A stretch of 57,847 bases of DNA from Tenuifilum sp040752515 (GCA_040752515.1 JBFMGQ010000020.1:1-57847), one strand, 5' to 3'. Positions 43,597-52,382 are shown, counted from the stretch's first letter. The notes: generated from the sequence alone by a model not told the origin. A program made the numbers and translations.

Positions 43597-43875
43597 TAAT
43601 AGCTAAATTAAAGAATTATTACAAATTATCAAATAGCTTCAGTTCAACCGTGGCTGTAAAAAAGCAATAAACTAAACACGTTCGTAGGCGGTTTCACTGC
43701 TGGAGAACTATATGTTACGGTCTTTGCCTGATTTTTCTTGTTAATGGAGTTTCTTTGGCAGAGCCAGTAAGAATAGATTGGACCAAGGCGGAGCATTAGA
43801 CTAACGGTGGTATTCCACGAGCAATTGAAGATGTGCGCGAACGACGCATCTGGTCCAAAAGTGCGTTAATTAAAA
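43597..43875. other. Intergenic stretch between Pycsar pair and small membrane-protein gene
   Basis: No gene was seen. The GC content is mixed, with segments such as CACGTTCGTAGGCGG that might be remains of a further recombination site. No convincing palindrome was found. Confidence 0.4.
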
Positions 43876-43903
43876 AAATCGGGTTGATTAATCAACCCGA
43901 TTT
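43876..43903 (-). terminator. Perfect 28-base palindromic terminator
   Basis: AAATCGGGTTGATT and its exact complement make a 14-pair stem, followed on the minus strand by seven T. It lies 21 bases after the stop of the small membrane-protein gene. Confidence 0.8.
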
Positions 43904-43924
43904 GGTTTAAATGACCATATAAGG

Positions 43925-44320
43925 TTAAGGGAGCGATATACCTGTGCAGGTTAAAATTGTTAATAGCAAGTACATTCTCGACAACTCATATCTGTCGGCT
44001 GTTTTATTGCGGGATTTTAAAATGGTTATTATTATGCAAAAGATAAAGTAAAGCAAACTCAAAATCCTACCTGTATTAGGGATAAAAAATGTTACAACAA
44101 ATGCAACGGGGAATAATGAAAGCGTCCATCGGGTTGATATGTTTAATAATTTACCTTCACCGTTAACTGTGCTCCTGTAGAAGAATAGATAATAACCTGA
44201 CAGAAGAATTGAAAAAATTATAATTACCAGTAGGAATGAATCATTACTGGTAATCCCTTTAAAAATACCTGCTAAAACCAAGCCAATGACTAATAAAATT
44301 TCAATAAGTTTTGGTTTCAT
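43925..44320 (-). CDS. Small four-helix membrane protein, unknown
   Basis: 131 residues, nearly all hydrophobic, with about four membrane helices (7-22, 27-47, 67-85, 86-103) and a basic loop SRNKTADRYELSR. I recognise no family. The ATG is preceded by AT-rich sequence and the gene ends at a strong terminator, so it is a single-gene unit. Lying between the Pycsar cassette and an insertion sequence, it is probably part of the accessory island. Confidence 0.55.
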   Translation of the reverse strand: MKPKLIEILLVIGLVLAGIFKGITSNDSFLLVIIIFSILLSGYYLFFYRSTVNGEGKLLNISTRWTLSLFPVAFVVTFFIPNTGRILSLLYFIFCIIITILKSRNKTADRYELSRMYLLLTILTCTGISLP

Positions 44321-44786
44321 AATCTAAACAATTAAATTAGTTAACTGAGTCTATTGGGTACTCATAAGTTTTATTCATTTGTACTTTACGTTAAAACGAA
44401 TTCAAAGTCAAATTATCTCTAAAAATTTGGCTCTTGGAAATATTAATTTACTTATTAAAACATTTAATCATAAAATTTTAAATCATTTATTAATTAAACA
44501 ATCATTTTATTTGATGAAAAACAACATCTTTTACTTAATATTTCTTTTTATAAATTTAATTAACTATTCCATAGTAATAGTGACAAAATAACAAAAATTC
44601 TTTTCATAGTTCATGTTTTATTAGGTTAGACATTTTTAAAATGAAAGAATGAAATTGTTTTATTTCCGATTAACAAATTTATCATTTCTCTAACATATAT
44701 TCAATTTTTATTATATGTTGTACAACATATATACTTTATCCCTCGCTCGCTCGCGCATTCTATGATAAAAAGCAAGGAAAAAAATA
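44321..44786. other. Very AT-rich stretch with a 20-base perfect palindrome
   Basis: 44321-44735 is extremely AT-rich. A reading frame of 70 codons here has no coding character. TATATGTTGTACAACATATA at 44712-44731 is a perfect palindrome just before the composition changes to the GC-rich insertion sequence. The edge of the element is probably within 44735-44785. Confidence 0.5.
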
Positions 44787-45794
44787 CTAGGCCGCAAATT
44801 TTTTTAAATTGACATACGGCGAAGCTCTGTCTATAACAGCAAAGGCTCTGCTCACTATTTTGCAGCGGATGTTGTTGAGCACCAGCATGGGGTTCTTGCC
44901 CTCGTGCTTTTTTCGTTCGTAGTACTCCTTCAGCTCTGGGTCGTGCTTGACGGCCGACAGCGCGGCCATGTTCAGCAGCGATTTCATCTTCTTATCCGCG
45001 AGATGGTTAACCCGCGTTTTGCCCCTTATGCTTGAGCCCGATGCGTACTGGAAGGGGGCTATTCCGGAGTAGCAGGCAAATTTCCTCCAGCTTCCGAACC
45101 GCTTAAAGCCACCGGTAGCGATAATCATGTACGTTGCGGTCACATCCCCGATACCCGGAACGCTTCTTAGCAGGTTGTACTGTGCGTTCAACGGCTCGTT
45201 CCGCTCCCGAACGCCCCGGATTTTAGCATCGATTGCCCTCAGGGCCTTCCGGAGGTACGCAATGGTCTTTCGGTTCTGGGATTCAACGGATTTGTAGATT
45301 GATGGGGGAAGGAACGCCGCGCCCTCCGTGGTGCTCTCGAAAAGTTTCAGCGCACGTACCGTCTTATCCCGCTCCGCGAATAGCACCTTCATCCGCTGGA
45401 TGTCTACCTCGGGCATGGAGGAGGCCTTAAACTTATCGAGACTTCTAACGCTGTACCGTGCAATATCCTGCGCGTCAGTCCTGTCCGTTTTGCCCCGGGT
45501 AATGCCCTTGGACTTCTTGATCTCCAGGGCGGGAACCTCCCAGTAGGGGAGCCCCGCCTCGGACAGGCATAGGCAAAGCGGCACGGAGTAGACCCCCGTG
45601 TTCTCAAAGCAGAACAGGGTGTCGTCGCCATAAGCGTTGAGGTGCCTTAGCTCGCGGAAAACCCTCCGTATGCCCTGCTGGGTATTTGGAACAACCGACA
45701 TGCCGACAACGCTCATTCCCTCAGCCTTTAGGATGCAAACATCCAGAGTCGACTTTGATACATCAATCCCGACGTGTGTGGAAAATTTTTTCAT
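44787..45794 (-). CDS. IS110-family transposase (DEDD/serine recombinase)
   Basis: 335 residues, full length. The N-terminal RuvC-like DEDD domain shows D11 (VGIDVSKSTLD), E64 (CFENTGVYS) and the D104/D107/D110 group (KTDRTDAQD). The C-terminal Transposase_20 domain starts with the helix-hairpin-helix LRSVPGIGDVTA (209-220) and carries the probable nucleophile serine in YASGSSIRGKTRVN (S252-S255). The gene has no frameshift or stop, so the element may be active. Its composition is clearly more GC-rich than the adjoining genes, indicating recent arrival. Confidence 0.92.
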   Translation of the reverse strand: MKKFSTHVGIDVSKSTLDVCILKAEGMSVVGMSVVPNTQQGIRRVFRELRHLNAYGDDTLFCFENTGVYSVPLCLCLSEAGLPYWEVPALEIKKSKGITRGKTDRTDAQDIARYSVRSLDKFKASSMPEVDIQRMKVLFAERDKTVRALKLFESTTEGAAFLPPSIYKSVESQNRKTIAYLRKALRAIDAKIRGVRERNEPLNAQYNLLRSVPGIGDVTATYMIIATGGFKRFGSWRKFACYSGIAPFQYASGSSIRGKTRVNHLADKKMKSLLNMAALSAVKHDPELKEYYERKKHEGKNPMLVLNNIRCKIVSRAFAVIDRASPYVNLKKFAA

Positions 45795-45965
45795 ACCTTT
45801 GTTTTTAGGGGTAAAACAAATGTTGAATTTCCTTAAAGCCTTTACTAGACCTGCAAGTCTATCATTCTATCTAAGGCCATTCAACGGTTGCAGAGGGAGG
45901 CGGAGGACTGTTGCGCGAAATAAGCCATGAACTTAGCGCGTCTCATAGTTCATCTCCGCTTTCCT
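45795..45965 (-). ncRNA. Candidate IS110 bridge RNA region
   Basis: The non-coding stretch directly 5' of the transposase gene can fold into several stem-loops. GCCTT (45838) pairs with AAGGC (45873), enclosing TAGAC-CTGCAA-GTCTA. GCGC...TAAG pairs with CTTA..GCGC at 45914-45940. ATGAACT (45928) could pair with AGTTCAT (45947). IS110-group elements encode their bridge RNA, which pairs with target and donor DNA, in exactly this place. The RNA itself and its loops are inferred, not shown. Confidence 0.45.
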
Positions 45966-46139
45966 CTAAATAAATTTAGTGAAATATTATTTTACAAAGT
46001 AAAGGCGCGTCTATTGGCATGTGCTATGGCTGTTACCTGCAGTTGAAAAGGTTGAGCTGAGCCTAGGCCTAACGTTGCGCCTCAGCCAGAAATAAAAAAA
46101 ATTCTTTCGATATGCTTGAACGAATTTTTACTATCATAC

Positions 46140-46510
46140 TAAATTCTACTAGGCGGACCGGCATTTACCACACGCATCCAGAGACGCTCTCGAACGATAG
46201 AGCAGGAACTCACGTTTAACGCCTCGCATTCCTCTATCTTCCTCTAACTTCTTCAAACTTCCTCTAACTCCCTCTCTTTTTTTATTAACGTTTAACGGCT
46301 CACGCTTCACGCTAAATACTTCGCATTCCTTTAAATTCATCTAACTTCCTTTAACTTCATCTAACTTCCTTTAACTTCATCTAACTTCCTCTAACTTCCT
46401 CTAACTCCTTCTCCTTCTGTTTTTTATTCTCGTTTAACGTTTAACGATTCACGGTTAACGCCTTACGGTTCACGTCTCACGGTTCACGCTTAACGCACAC
46501 TTATCCTTAT
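46140..46510. repeat. Low-complexity tandem repeats upstream of leuS
   Basis: Tandem 20-base units of TTCATCTAACTTCCTTTAAC occur about three times at 46337-46396, within a longer TCTAACTTCCT array. GTTTAACG/TTCACGGTTAACG modules follow (46430-46497). These are the reverse complement of the modules at 22735-22850 and 29275-29350. There is no gene; a 63-codon frame on the other strand is an artefact of the repeats. Confidence 0.65.
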
Positions 46511-46560
46511 TCAATTCTAACTATTCCCCATTTCCCCCTCTCACTTTAACCTCTTTTTTC

Positions 46561-46568
46561 TATCTTTG
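46561..46568 (+). promoter_or_regulatory. -7 box (TATCTTTG) for leuS
   Basis: A perfect TAnnTTTG octamer lies 37 bases before the leuS ATG. The upstream TTG element is not evident. Confidence 0.5.
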
Positions 46569-46605
46569 CAGGCTGAAATCAACTTTAACAAAATCAGGCT
46601 TTTAT

Positions 46606-49389
46606 ATGGACTACAATTTTAAAGAGATTGAACAGAAATGGCAGGATTACTGGCGTAAAAACAAGACATATAGGGTTGATGTTGACCCCTCAAAGCCCAA
46701 GTACTACGTACTTGATATGTTCCCGTACCCCTCCGGAGCCGGATTACATGTTGGTCATCCGCTGGGATACATTGCATCCGATATTTACTCCCGCTACAAA
46801 AGGCTTAACGGCTTTAATGTGCTTCACCCCATGGGCTACGATGCCTTTGGCCTACCGGCAGAGCAGTATGCCATTCAAACCGGTCAACATCCGGCCATTA
46901 CCACCGATAACAATATTAAGCGCTACCGCGAGCAGCTCGATAAGATTGGCTTTAGCTACGACTGGGATCGCGAATTCCGCACCTGCGACCCCAAGTACTA
47001 CAAGTGGACCCAGTGGGCTTTTATTAAGATGTTCAAGCACTGGTACAACAACAAAACCCAAAAGGCTGAGCCCATTGAGAACCTTATTGCTGAGTTTGAG
47101 CAAAACGGTAATATTAATGTTGATGCGGCCTGTAGCGAGGTTCGTACCTTTAGCGCCTCGGAATGGAAAGCCATGAGCGAAAAGGAACAGCAGGAGATTC
47201 TGCTTGCCTACCGCCTGGCCTACCTTGCCGATGTTATGGTTAACTGGTGCCCTGCACTAGGAACAGTACTGGCAAACGACGAAGTTAAAGAGGGTGTCTC
47301 CATTCGTGGCGGCCATCCGGTTGAGCAACGCAAAATGCGTCAGTGGTGTCTCAGGATATCGGCCTACGCCGAGCGGCTACTCAACGATCTCGACCAGCTC
47401 GACTGGACTGACTCGCTTAAGGATATTCAACGCAACTGGATTGGCAAATCCGAGGGTGCCGAGGTTTGGTTCCGAATTGATGGCACCGACCGTAAAATAC
47501 TAATTTTCACCACCCGTCCCGATACCATTTACGGCGCAACCTTTATGGTGTTGGCACCCGAAAGCGAACTGGTTGATGAGCTTACTACCCCCGAGTATGC
47601 TGAGAAAATGAAGCAATACCGTCAGGAGGTTAAGCGAAAAACCGAGCGTGAGCGCATGGCCGAAGCCCGCAAGGTAACCGGTCAGTTTACCGGTAGCTAC
47701 GCCATTAACCCATTCACCAACGAGCGTATACCTATTTGGGTAAGTGAATACGTTTTAGCTGGCTATGGAACCGGCGCCATTATGGCGGTTCCTGCCCACG
47801 ATAGCCGCGATTTTGCCTTTGCCAAAACCTTTGGGCTACCTATTATCCAAACCGTTATTCGCCCAGGCGAGCAACCCACCAACCCTGATTCGTGGACTGA
47901 ATCGTACGATTCCAAGGAAGGTATTGTTATCAATAGCCCGCTAATCAACGGGTTAGAGGTAAAGGATGCCATTTCAAAGATATGTGAAGTGATTGAATCG
48001 CGCGGATTGGGCAAACGCAAGGTAAACTATCGCCTCCGCGATGCCATTTTTAGCCGCCAGCGATACTGGGGCGAGCCATTCCCCATTTACTATAAGGATG
48101 GTATGCCTTACCCGCTCGACGAAGACAAGTTACCCCTTGAACTACCCGAAATTGATGCATACCTGCCAACCGAAAAGGGCGAACCTCCCCTTGGCCGCGC
48201 CAAGAATTGGCACACGCCCGAGGGCTATCCCTACGAGTTAAGTACCATGCCAGGCTTTGCCGGATCATCGGCTTACTACCTGCGATACATGGACCCACAC
48301 AACGATAATGCACTTGTTTCGGCCGAAGCAAATAAGTACTGGGAAAATGTTGACCTCTACATCGGCGGAACCGAGCATGCCGTGGGACATCTCATTTACT
48401 CCCGGTACTGGAACAAATTCCTTTACGACCTTGGATACGTTTGTAAACAGGAGCCTTTCAAAAAGCTCATAAACCAAGGAATGATTCAGGGTCGATCGAA
48501 CTTTGTTTACCGTGTTAAGGGAACAAACCAATTTGTATCGTATAACCTGAAGGATAAGTACGATGTAACCCCAATACATGTTGATGTTAACATTGTAACC
48601 AACGATATACTTGATATTGAAGCATTCCGCAAATGGCGACCCGAGTTCGAAAATGCCGAGTTCATTCTTGAAGATGGAAAATACGTATGCGGATGGGCAG
48701 TGGAAAAGATGAGCAAGAGCATGTGGAATGTGGTGAACCCCGATACCATTGTTGAGCGCTATGGTGCCGATACCCTCCGCATGTACGAAATGTTCCTTGG
48801 CCCGCTCGAGCAGAGTAAACCCTGGGATACCAATGGTATCGATGGTGTACATAAGTTCCTGCGCAAGTTCTGGCGTTTATTTCATAACTCAGCAAATGAG
48901 TTTGAGGTATCAAACGCTGAACCAACCCCTCAAGAACTTAAAGTTCTGCATAAAACCATCAAAAAGGTAACCGAAGATATTGAGAAGTTTAACTTCAACA
49001 CCGGCGTATCGGCCTTTATGATTTGCGTTAACGAACTCTCCGATTTGAAATGCAACAAGCGCGCCATACTTGAACCGTTAACGGTGTTAATTGCACCCTA
49101 TGCTCCGCATATTGCCGAGGAACTTTGGCATCTGCTTGGGCATGAAAGTTCAGTTAATGTTGCCGCTTGGCCTAAATTTAATGAGGAGTATATCAAGGAA
49201 TCAACCTTTACCTGTCCTATCTCATTTAATGGCAAAACCCGATTTACGCTTGAACTACCCCTTAACCTTAAGGCCGACGAGGTGGAAAAAATTGTTTTGG
49301 CCGACGAGAATACCCTTAAATACCTCGATGGGAAGCAACCCAAAAAGGTAATTATTGTTCCAAACAAAATTGTAAACATTGTTGTTTAG
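46606..49389 (+). CDS. leuS: Leucine-tRNA ligase
   Basis: 927 residues, complete. Class I motifs: HIGH as H48-V-G-H51 (FPYPSGAGLHVGH) and KMSKS at 701-705. The editing (CP1) domain with TTRPDTIYGATFMVLAPES (near 305) and the anticodon-binding C-terminal domain (EPTPQELKVLH onwards) are present. It charges tRNA-Leu. The gene follows the repeat-rich end of the island and is in normal core composition. Confidence 0.97.
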   Translation: MDYNFKEIEQKWQDYWRKNKTYRVDVDPSKPKYYVLDMFPYPSGAGLHVGHPLGYIASDIYSRYKRLNGFNVLHPMGYDAFGLPAEQYAIQTGQHPAITTDNNIKRYREQLDKIGFSYDWDREFRTCDPKYYKWTQWAFIKMFKHWYNNKTQKAEPIENLIAEFEQNGNINVDAACSEVRTFSASEWKAMSEKEQQEILLAYRLAYLADVMVNWCPALGTVLANDEVKEGVSIRGGHPVEQRKMRQWCLRISAYAERLLNDLDQLDWTDSLKDIQRNWIGKSEGAEVWFRIDGTDRKILIFTTRPDTIYGATFMVLAPESELVDELTTPEYAEKMKQYRQEVKRKTERERMAEARKVTGQFTGSYAINPFTNERIPIWVSEYVLAGYGTGAIMAVPAHDSRDFAFAKTFGLPIIQTVIRPGEQPTNPDSWTESYDSKEGIVINSPLINGLEVKDAISKICEVIESRGLGKRKVNYRLRDAIFSRQRYWGEPFPIYYKDGMPYPLDEDKLPLELPEIDAYLPTEKGEPPLGRAKNWHTPEGYPYELSTMPGFAGSSAYYLRYMDPHNDNALVSAEANKYWENVDLYIGGTEHAVGHLIYSRYWNKFLYDLGYVCKQEPFKKLINQGMIQGRSNFVYRVKGTNQFVSYNLKDKYDVTPIHVDVNIVTNDILDIEAFRKWRPEFENAEFILEDGKYVCGWAVEKMSKSMWNVVNPDTIVERYGADTLRMYEMFLGPLEQSKPWDTNGIDGVHKFLRKFWRLFHNSANEFEVSNAEPTPQELKVLHKTIKKVTEDIEKFNFNTGVSAFMICVNELSDLKCNKRAILEPLTVLIAPYAPHIAEELWHLLGHESSVNVAAWPKFNEEYIKESTFTCPISFNGKTRFTLELPLNLKADEVEKIVLADENTLKYLDGKQPKKVIIVPNKIVNIVV

Positions 49390-49401
49390 TCAAATATTAT
49401 T

Positions 49402-49431
49402 TTTGCAGATGACAAAAAAATTGTATCTTTA
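49402..49431 (+). promoter_or_regulatory. Promoter of the four-helix-bundle gene
   Basis: TTTG at 49402-49405 and TATCTTTA at 49424-49431 (one base from TAnnTTTG) are 18 bases apart. A strong Shine-Dalgarno-like AAGGAG (about 49471-49476) lies 7 bases before the ATG at 49483, which is unusual in Bacteroidota. Confidence 0.5.
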
Positions 49432-49482
49432 GTAAACCCTTATTAATATACTTTAAAATCATTCAACAGAAAGGAGTGCGAT

Positions 49483-49902
49483 ATGGACAAATCGGACAAC
49501 AAAACCAAATCGTTCAAGGACTTGGTAGTATGGCAAAAAGCCCATGCTTTTGTGCTTAGCATTTACCAGCAAGTAAAAATCTTCCCCGACGATTATCAGG
49601 CCACTGTGGGCGATATGCTTTGCGAAAGCGCCACTGCTATTGCAACAAATATCGTGGGCGGTTACAAGAAGAAAGATCGTGAGGATAAACTATTCTTCTT
49701 AACCACAGCGCAGGAAGCCCTTGAGGAGTGCAGGTACTATATTACCCTTGCCACCGATCTGCATCTTTTGGATTCGTTCCAAGCCGATGAACTTGAAAAT
49801 AACCTCAACGAGGTAAGTTACCTGCTTAACTCTTACGCACGTTCCATAAAACGACGTAAGGAAGGCGATTACAAAAGAGATGATGAATCGAAAGAAGAGT
49901 AG
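49483..49902 (+). CDS. Four-helix bundle protein (23S rRNA IVP-type)
   Basis: 139 residues. The start KSFKDLVVWQKAHAFVLSIY (8-27) and the following blocks (ESATAIATNIVGGYKKKD, EALEECRYYITLATDLHLL) are those of the four-helix bundle family first described as the 23S rRNA intervening-sequence protein. Members form pentameric bundles; the cellular role is unknown. It has its own promoter and is only 15 bases before the YitT-family gene, so the two may share a transcript. Confidence 0.85.
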   Translation: MDKSDNKTKSFKDLVVWQKAHAFVLSIYQQVKIFPDDYQATVGDMLCESATAIATNIVGGYKKKDREDKLFFLTTAQEALEECRYYITLATDLHLLDSFQADELENNLNEVSYLLNSYARSIKRRKEGDYKRDDESKEE

Positions 49903-49917
49903 TAGGCATCTAGTAGA

Positions 49918-50796
49918 ATGACAACGGTTAATATTTTTAAAACAGTCCGATCCTATGCCATCATAGTGTTCGGACTGTTGCTTTATGCGCTGTCGTGGAC
50001 AGCCTTTCTGATTCCCCACAAAATTACTGGCGGTGGCGTTTCAGGCATTGGTGCGCTTGTATTCTATGCAACCGGAATACCAATGGGTTACACCTACTTC
50101 CTGATCAATGTTGGACTTATTCTTGTAGCTATAAAAATGCTGGGAGCCAACTTTGGAGTTAAAACCATTTTTGGCGTAACGGTAGGGGCATTGTTACTGT
50201 CGGTACTGCAAATGACCATAAAAGTGGCAGTTGTTGAGGATAAGTTCATGTCCACCATTATTGGAGGGGCATTGGCGGGTGTGGGGCTTGGAATTGTTTT
50301 CACGCAGGGCGGAAGTACCGGTGGAACCGATATCATAGCCATGATAATCAACAAGTATCGCAACATTAGCCCCGGTAGGGTTATTATGCTTTGCGATGTG
50401 TTTATCATTGGCTCCTCGTTCTTGGTACTGCTCGACCTAGACCCTGCCAAGCGTATCGAAACCATTGTGTATGGTTATGTTGCCATGGCCATTACAGCAT
50501 ACTCGCTCGATGCTGTTTTGTCGGGTAGCAAGCAGTCGGTTCAGGTCTTTGTATTCTCAAAACGATACCAGGAAATTGCCGATAGGATTACCTCTGAGAT
50601 TAACCGAGGAGTAACCGTGGTCGATGGAATGGGATGGTACACCAAGGAACCCCAAAAAGTACTCATATCCTTGGTGCGCAAGCACGAGGTAAGCGATGTG
50701 TACAAAATCATCAAGGAGGTTGACCCGGAAGCATTTATATCGGTAGCTACGGTAACCGGTGTTTACGGAAGGGGGTTTGAACGAATCAGACACTAA
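49918..50796 (+). CDS. YitT-family membrane protein (DUF161/DUF2179)
   Basis: 292 residues. Five to six membrane helices in the first 200 residues (GLLLYALSWTAFLIPHKITGGGVSGIGALVFYATGIPMGY is the typical beginning) are followed by the cytoplasmic DUF2179 domain (QVFVFSKRYQEIADRITSEI ... ISVATVTGVYGRGFE). The family is widespread, with no proven transport function. The stop overlaps the stop of the convergent comM gene by four bases, leaving no room for a terminator between them. Confidence 0.85.
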   Translation: MTTVNIFKTVRSYAIIVFGLLLYALSWTAFLIPHKITGGGVSGIGALVFYATGIPMGYTYFLINVGLILVAIKMLGANFGVKTIFGVTVGALLLSVLQMTIKVAVVEDKFMSTIIGGALAGVGLGIVFTQGGSTGGTDIIAMIINKYRNISPGRVIMLCDVFIIGSSFLVLLDLDPAKRIETIVYGYVAMAITAYSLDAVLSGSKQSVQVFVFSKRYQEIADRITSEINRGVTVVDGMGWYTKEPQKVLISLVRKHEVSDVYKIIKEVDPEAFISVATVTGVYGRGFERIRH

Positions 50797-52331
50797 CCTG
50801 CCCAGTTCTCCCTATCCAGACTACGATACTGAATTGCCTCAGCCACATGCTGGGGCAATATTTTTTCTGAACCTTCCAGATCGGCAATGGTTCGAGAAAC
50901 CTTTAGTATTCTATCGTATGCTCTGGCTGAGAGGTTTAGCCGCTCCATGGCGGTTTTCAGAATGGCCGTTCCGGCCTCATCGAGCACACAAAACTGCCTT
51001 ATCAGCTTTGACGTCATTTGGGCATTGCAATGCACATCGGCCCAAGGAACAAATCGTTCCTCCTGAATTTGACGAGCCTTTACCACCCGTTCCCTTATTT
51101 GCGCACTACTCTCGGCGGGCGGTGCCGATGAGAGCTTCTCAAAGGGCACAGGAATAACCTCCACATGAATATCGATCCGGTCGAGCAATGGCCCCGATAT
51201 ACGATTCAGGTACTTTTGAACTACTCCAGGCGAGCAAACACACTCCTTTTCTGGGTGGTTGTAGTAACCACATGGACAGGGATTCATGGATGCAACCAGC
51301 ATGAAACTGGCCGGATACTCAACCGTAAATTTTGCACGCGAAATGGTAATAACCCTGTCCTCAAGGGGCTGGCGCATCACCTCCAGCACAGTTCTTTTGA
51401 ACTCGGGCAACTCATCAAGGAACAACACTCCGTTATGGGCAAGCGATATTTCGCCGGGTTGTGGAAATTGTCCCCCACCAACCAGGGCAATATCGGAAAT
51501 GGTATGATGAGGACTGCGGAAAGGCCTACGGGTCATCAAGGAGGTGTTCCTGTCAATTTTGCCTGCAACCGAATGAATTTTGGTAGTTTCAAGGGCTTCG
51601 CGTAAGGTTAAGGGTGGTATTATTGTGGGAATACGCTTGGCCAGCATTGTCTTTCCTGCTCCTGGTGGACCAATCATAATAATGTTGTGCCCACCGGCAG
51701 CCGCAACCTCAAGTGCCCGCTTCACATTTTCCTGCCCCTTGACATCGGCAAAATCAACATCGTAATTATTGGCGTGGGCAAAAAATTCCTCACGGGTATT
51801 CACAATCGTTGGCTCAAGCGTGCTTTTGCCATTAAAAAAGTCAACAACCTGTTTGATATGCTCAACCCCGTATACATCGAGGTTGTTTACAACAGCGGCC
51901 TCGCGGGCATTCTGAATGGGAACAATAAAGCCCTTAAAGCCTTCCTCGCGGGCCTGAATGGCTATGGGCAAAACGCCCTTAATGGGCTGAATAGTTCCAT
52001 CGAGCGATAGTTCTCCCATAATAACATAATCCTGAAGCAAATCGGGTTTTATTTGCTCCGAGGCAGCCATGATACCTATGGCCAATGGCAAATCGTAAGC
52101 CGAACCCTCCTTACGGATGTCGGCTGGCGCCATATTGATAACTATTCTCTTCTTGGGAAACTTGTAGCCGTTGGTCTCCAGTGCCGACATTACCCGCTGC
52201 TGGCTTTCCTTGACGGCACTATCGGGTAATCCTACAAGAAAGAAGTTGACCCCTTGCCCAACACTTACCTCAATGGTAATGGTGGTGGCTTTTATACCAT
52301 GAACTGCACTGCCAAAGGTTTTTACAAGCAT
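50793..52331 (-). CDS. comM: ComM/YifB-type AAA+ ATPase (Mg-chelatase-like)
   Basis: 512 residues. A Lon-like N-terminal domain (1-190) is followed by the AAA+ core with Walker A GPPGAGKT (221-228), Walker B-like VLFLDELPEF, and a Mg-chelatase C-terminal region (RISGPLLDRIDIHVEV). Zinc-type cysteines lie in NPCPCGYYNHPEKECVCSPG. YifB/ComM is a hexameric helicase that promotes branch migration during natural transformation. The gene is convergent with YitT. Confidence 0.93.
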   Translation of the reverse strand: MLVKTFGSAVHGIKATTITIEVSVGQGVNFFLVGLPDSAVKESQQRVMSALETNGYKFPKKRIVINMAPADIRKEGSAYDLPLAIGIMAASEQIKPDLLQDYVIMGELSLDGTIQPIKGVLPIAIQAREEGFKGFIVPIQNAREAAVVNNLDVYGVEHIKQVVDFFNGKSTLEPTIVNTREEFFAHANNYDVDFADVKGQENVKRALEVAAAGGHNIIMIGPPGAGKTMLAKRIPTIIPPLTLREALETTKIHSVAGKIDRNTSLMTRRPFRSPHHTISDIALVGGGQFPQPGEISLAHNGVLFLDELPEFKRTVLEVMRQPLEDRVITISRAKFTVEYPASFMLVASMNPCPCGYYNHPEKECVCSPGVVQKYLNRISGPLLDRIDIHVEVIPVPFEKLSSAPPAESSAQIRERVVKARQIQEERFVPWADVHCNAQMTSKLIRQFCVLDEAGTAILKTAMERLNLSARAYDRILKVSRTIADLEGSEKILPQHVAEAIQYRSLDRENWAG

Positions 52332-52342
52332 AGCCTACTAAA

Positions 52343-52375
52343 AATAGAAAACCGGAACAGGCAAACTATTCCGGT
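52343..52375 (-). terminator. Rho-independent terminator after the Cys-rich lipoprotein gene
   Basis: ACCGGAA (52351-52357) pairs with TTCCGGT (52369-52375), with an 11-base loop. On the minus strand the stem is followed by TTTTCTATTTTT. Confidence 0.65.
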
Positions 52376-52382
52376 ATATCCA

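Larger units (their letters stand above)
44740..45970 (-). mobile_element. IS110-family insertion sequence (ends approximate)
   Basis: A GC-rich block in AT-rich surroundings contains an intact IS110 transposase gene and, upstream of it, a 170-base folded non-coding part. IS110 elements lack obvious terminal inverted repeats, so the ends are estimated only from the drop in GC near 44760 and 45965. Confidence 0.65.

Noticed and set aside
44379..44591. 70-codon reading frame in the AT-rich stretch before the IS110 element
   Set aside because: Composition is dominated by Ile, Leu, Asn and Lys as expected from random AT-rich DNA; there is no domain, signal or neighbour supporting it.
46010..46090. 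GCCTAACGTTGCGCC as a further attC site
   Set aside because: Only a six-pair stem (GCTGAG/CTCAGC) is present, and there is no adjoining cassette gene; too weak to list as an element.
46149..46340. 63-codon frame on the minus strand
   Set aside because: Made of repeat modules (KREGVRGSLKKLEEDRG pattern from GAGGAAG repeats); not a protein.
46320..46410. Possible CRISPR array
   Set aside because: The 20-base units are joined directly with no unique spacers, and no cas gene is nearby.
48265..48852. 195-codon frame antisense to leuS
   Set aside because: Shadow of the leuS coding sequence; no coding character of its own.
49483..49902. Four-helix-bundle gene as a toxin-antitoxin member
   Set aside because: The family is not known as toxin or antitoxin and no small partner gene adjoins it.
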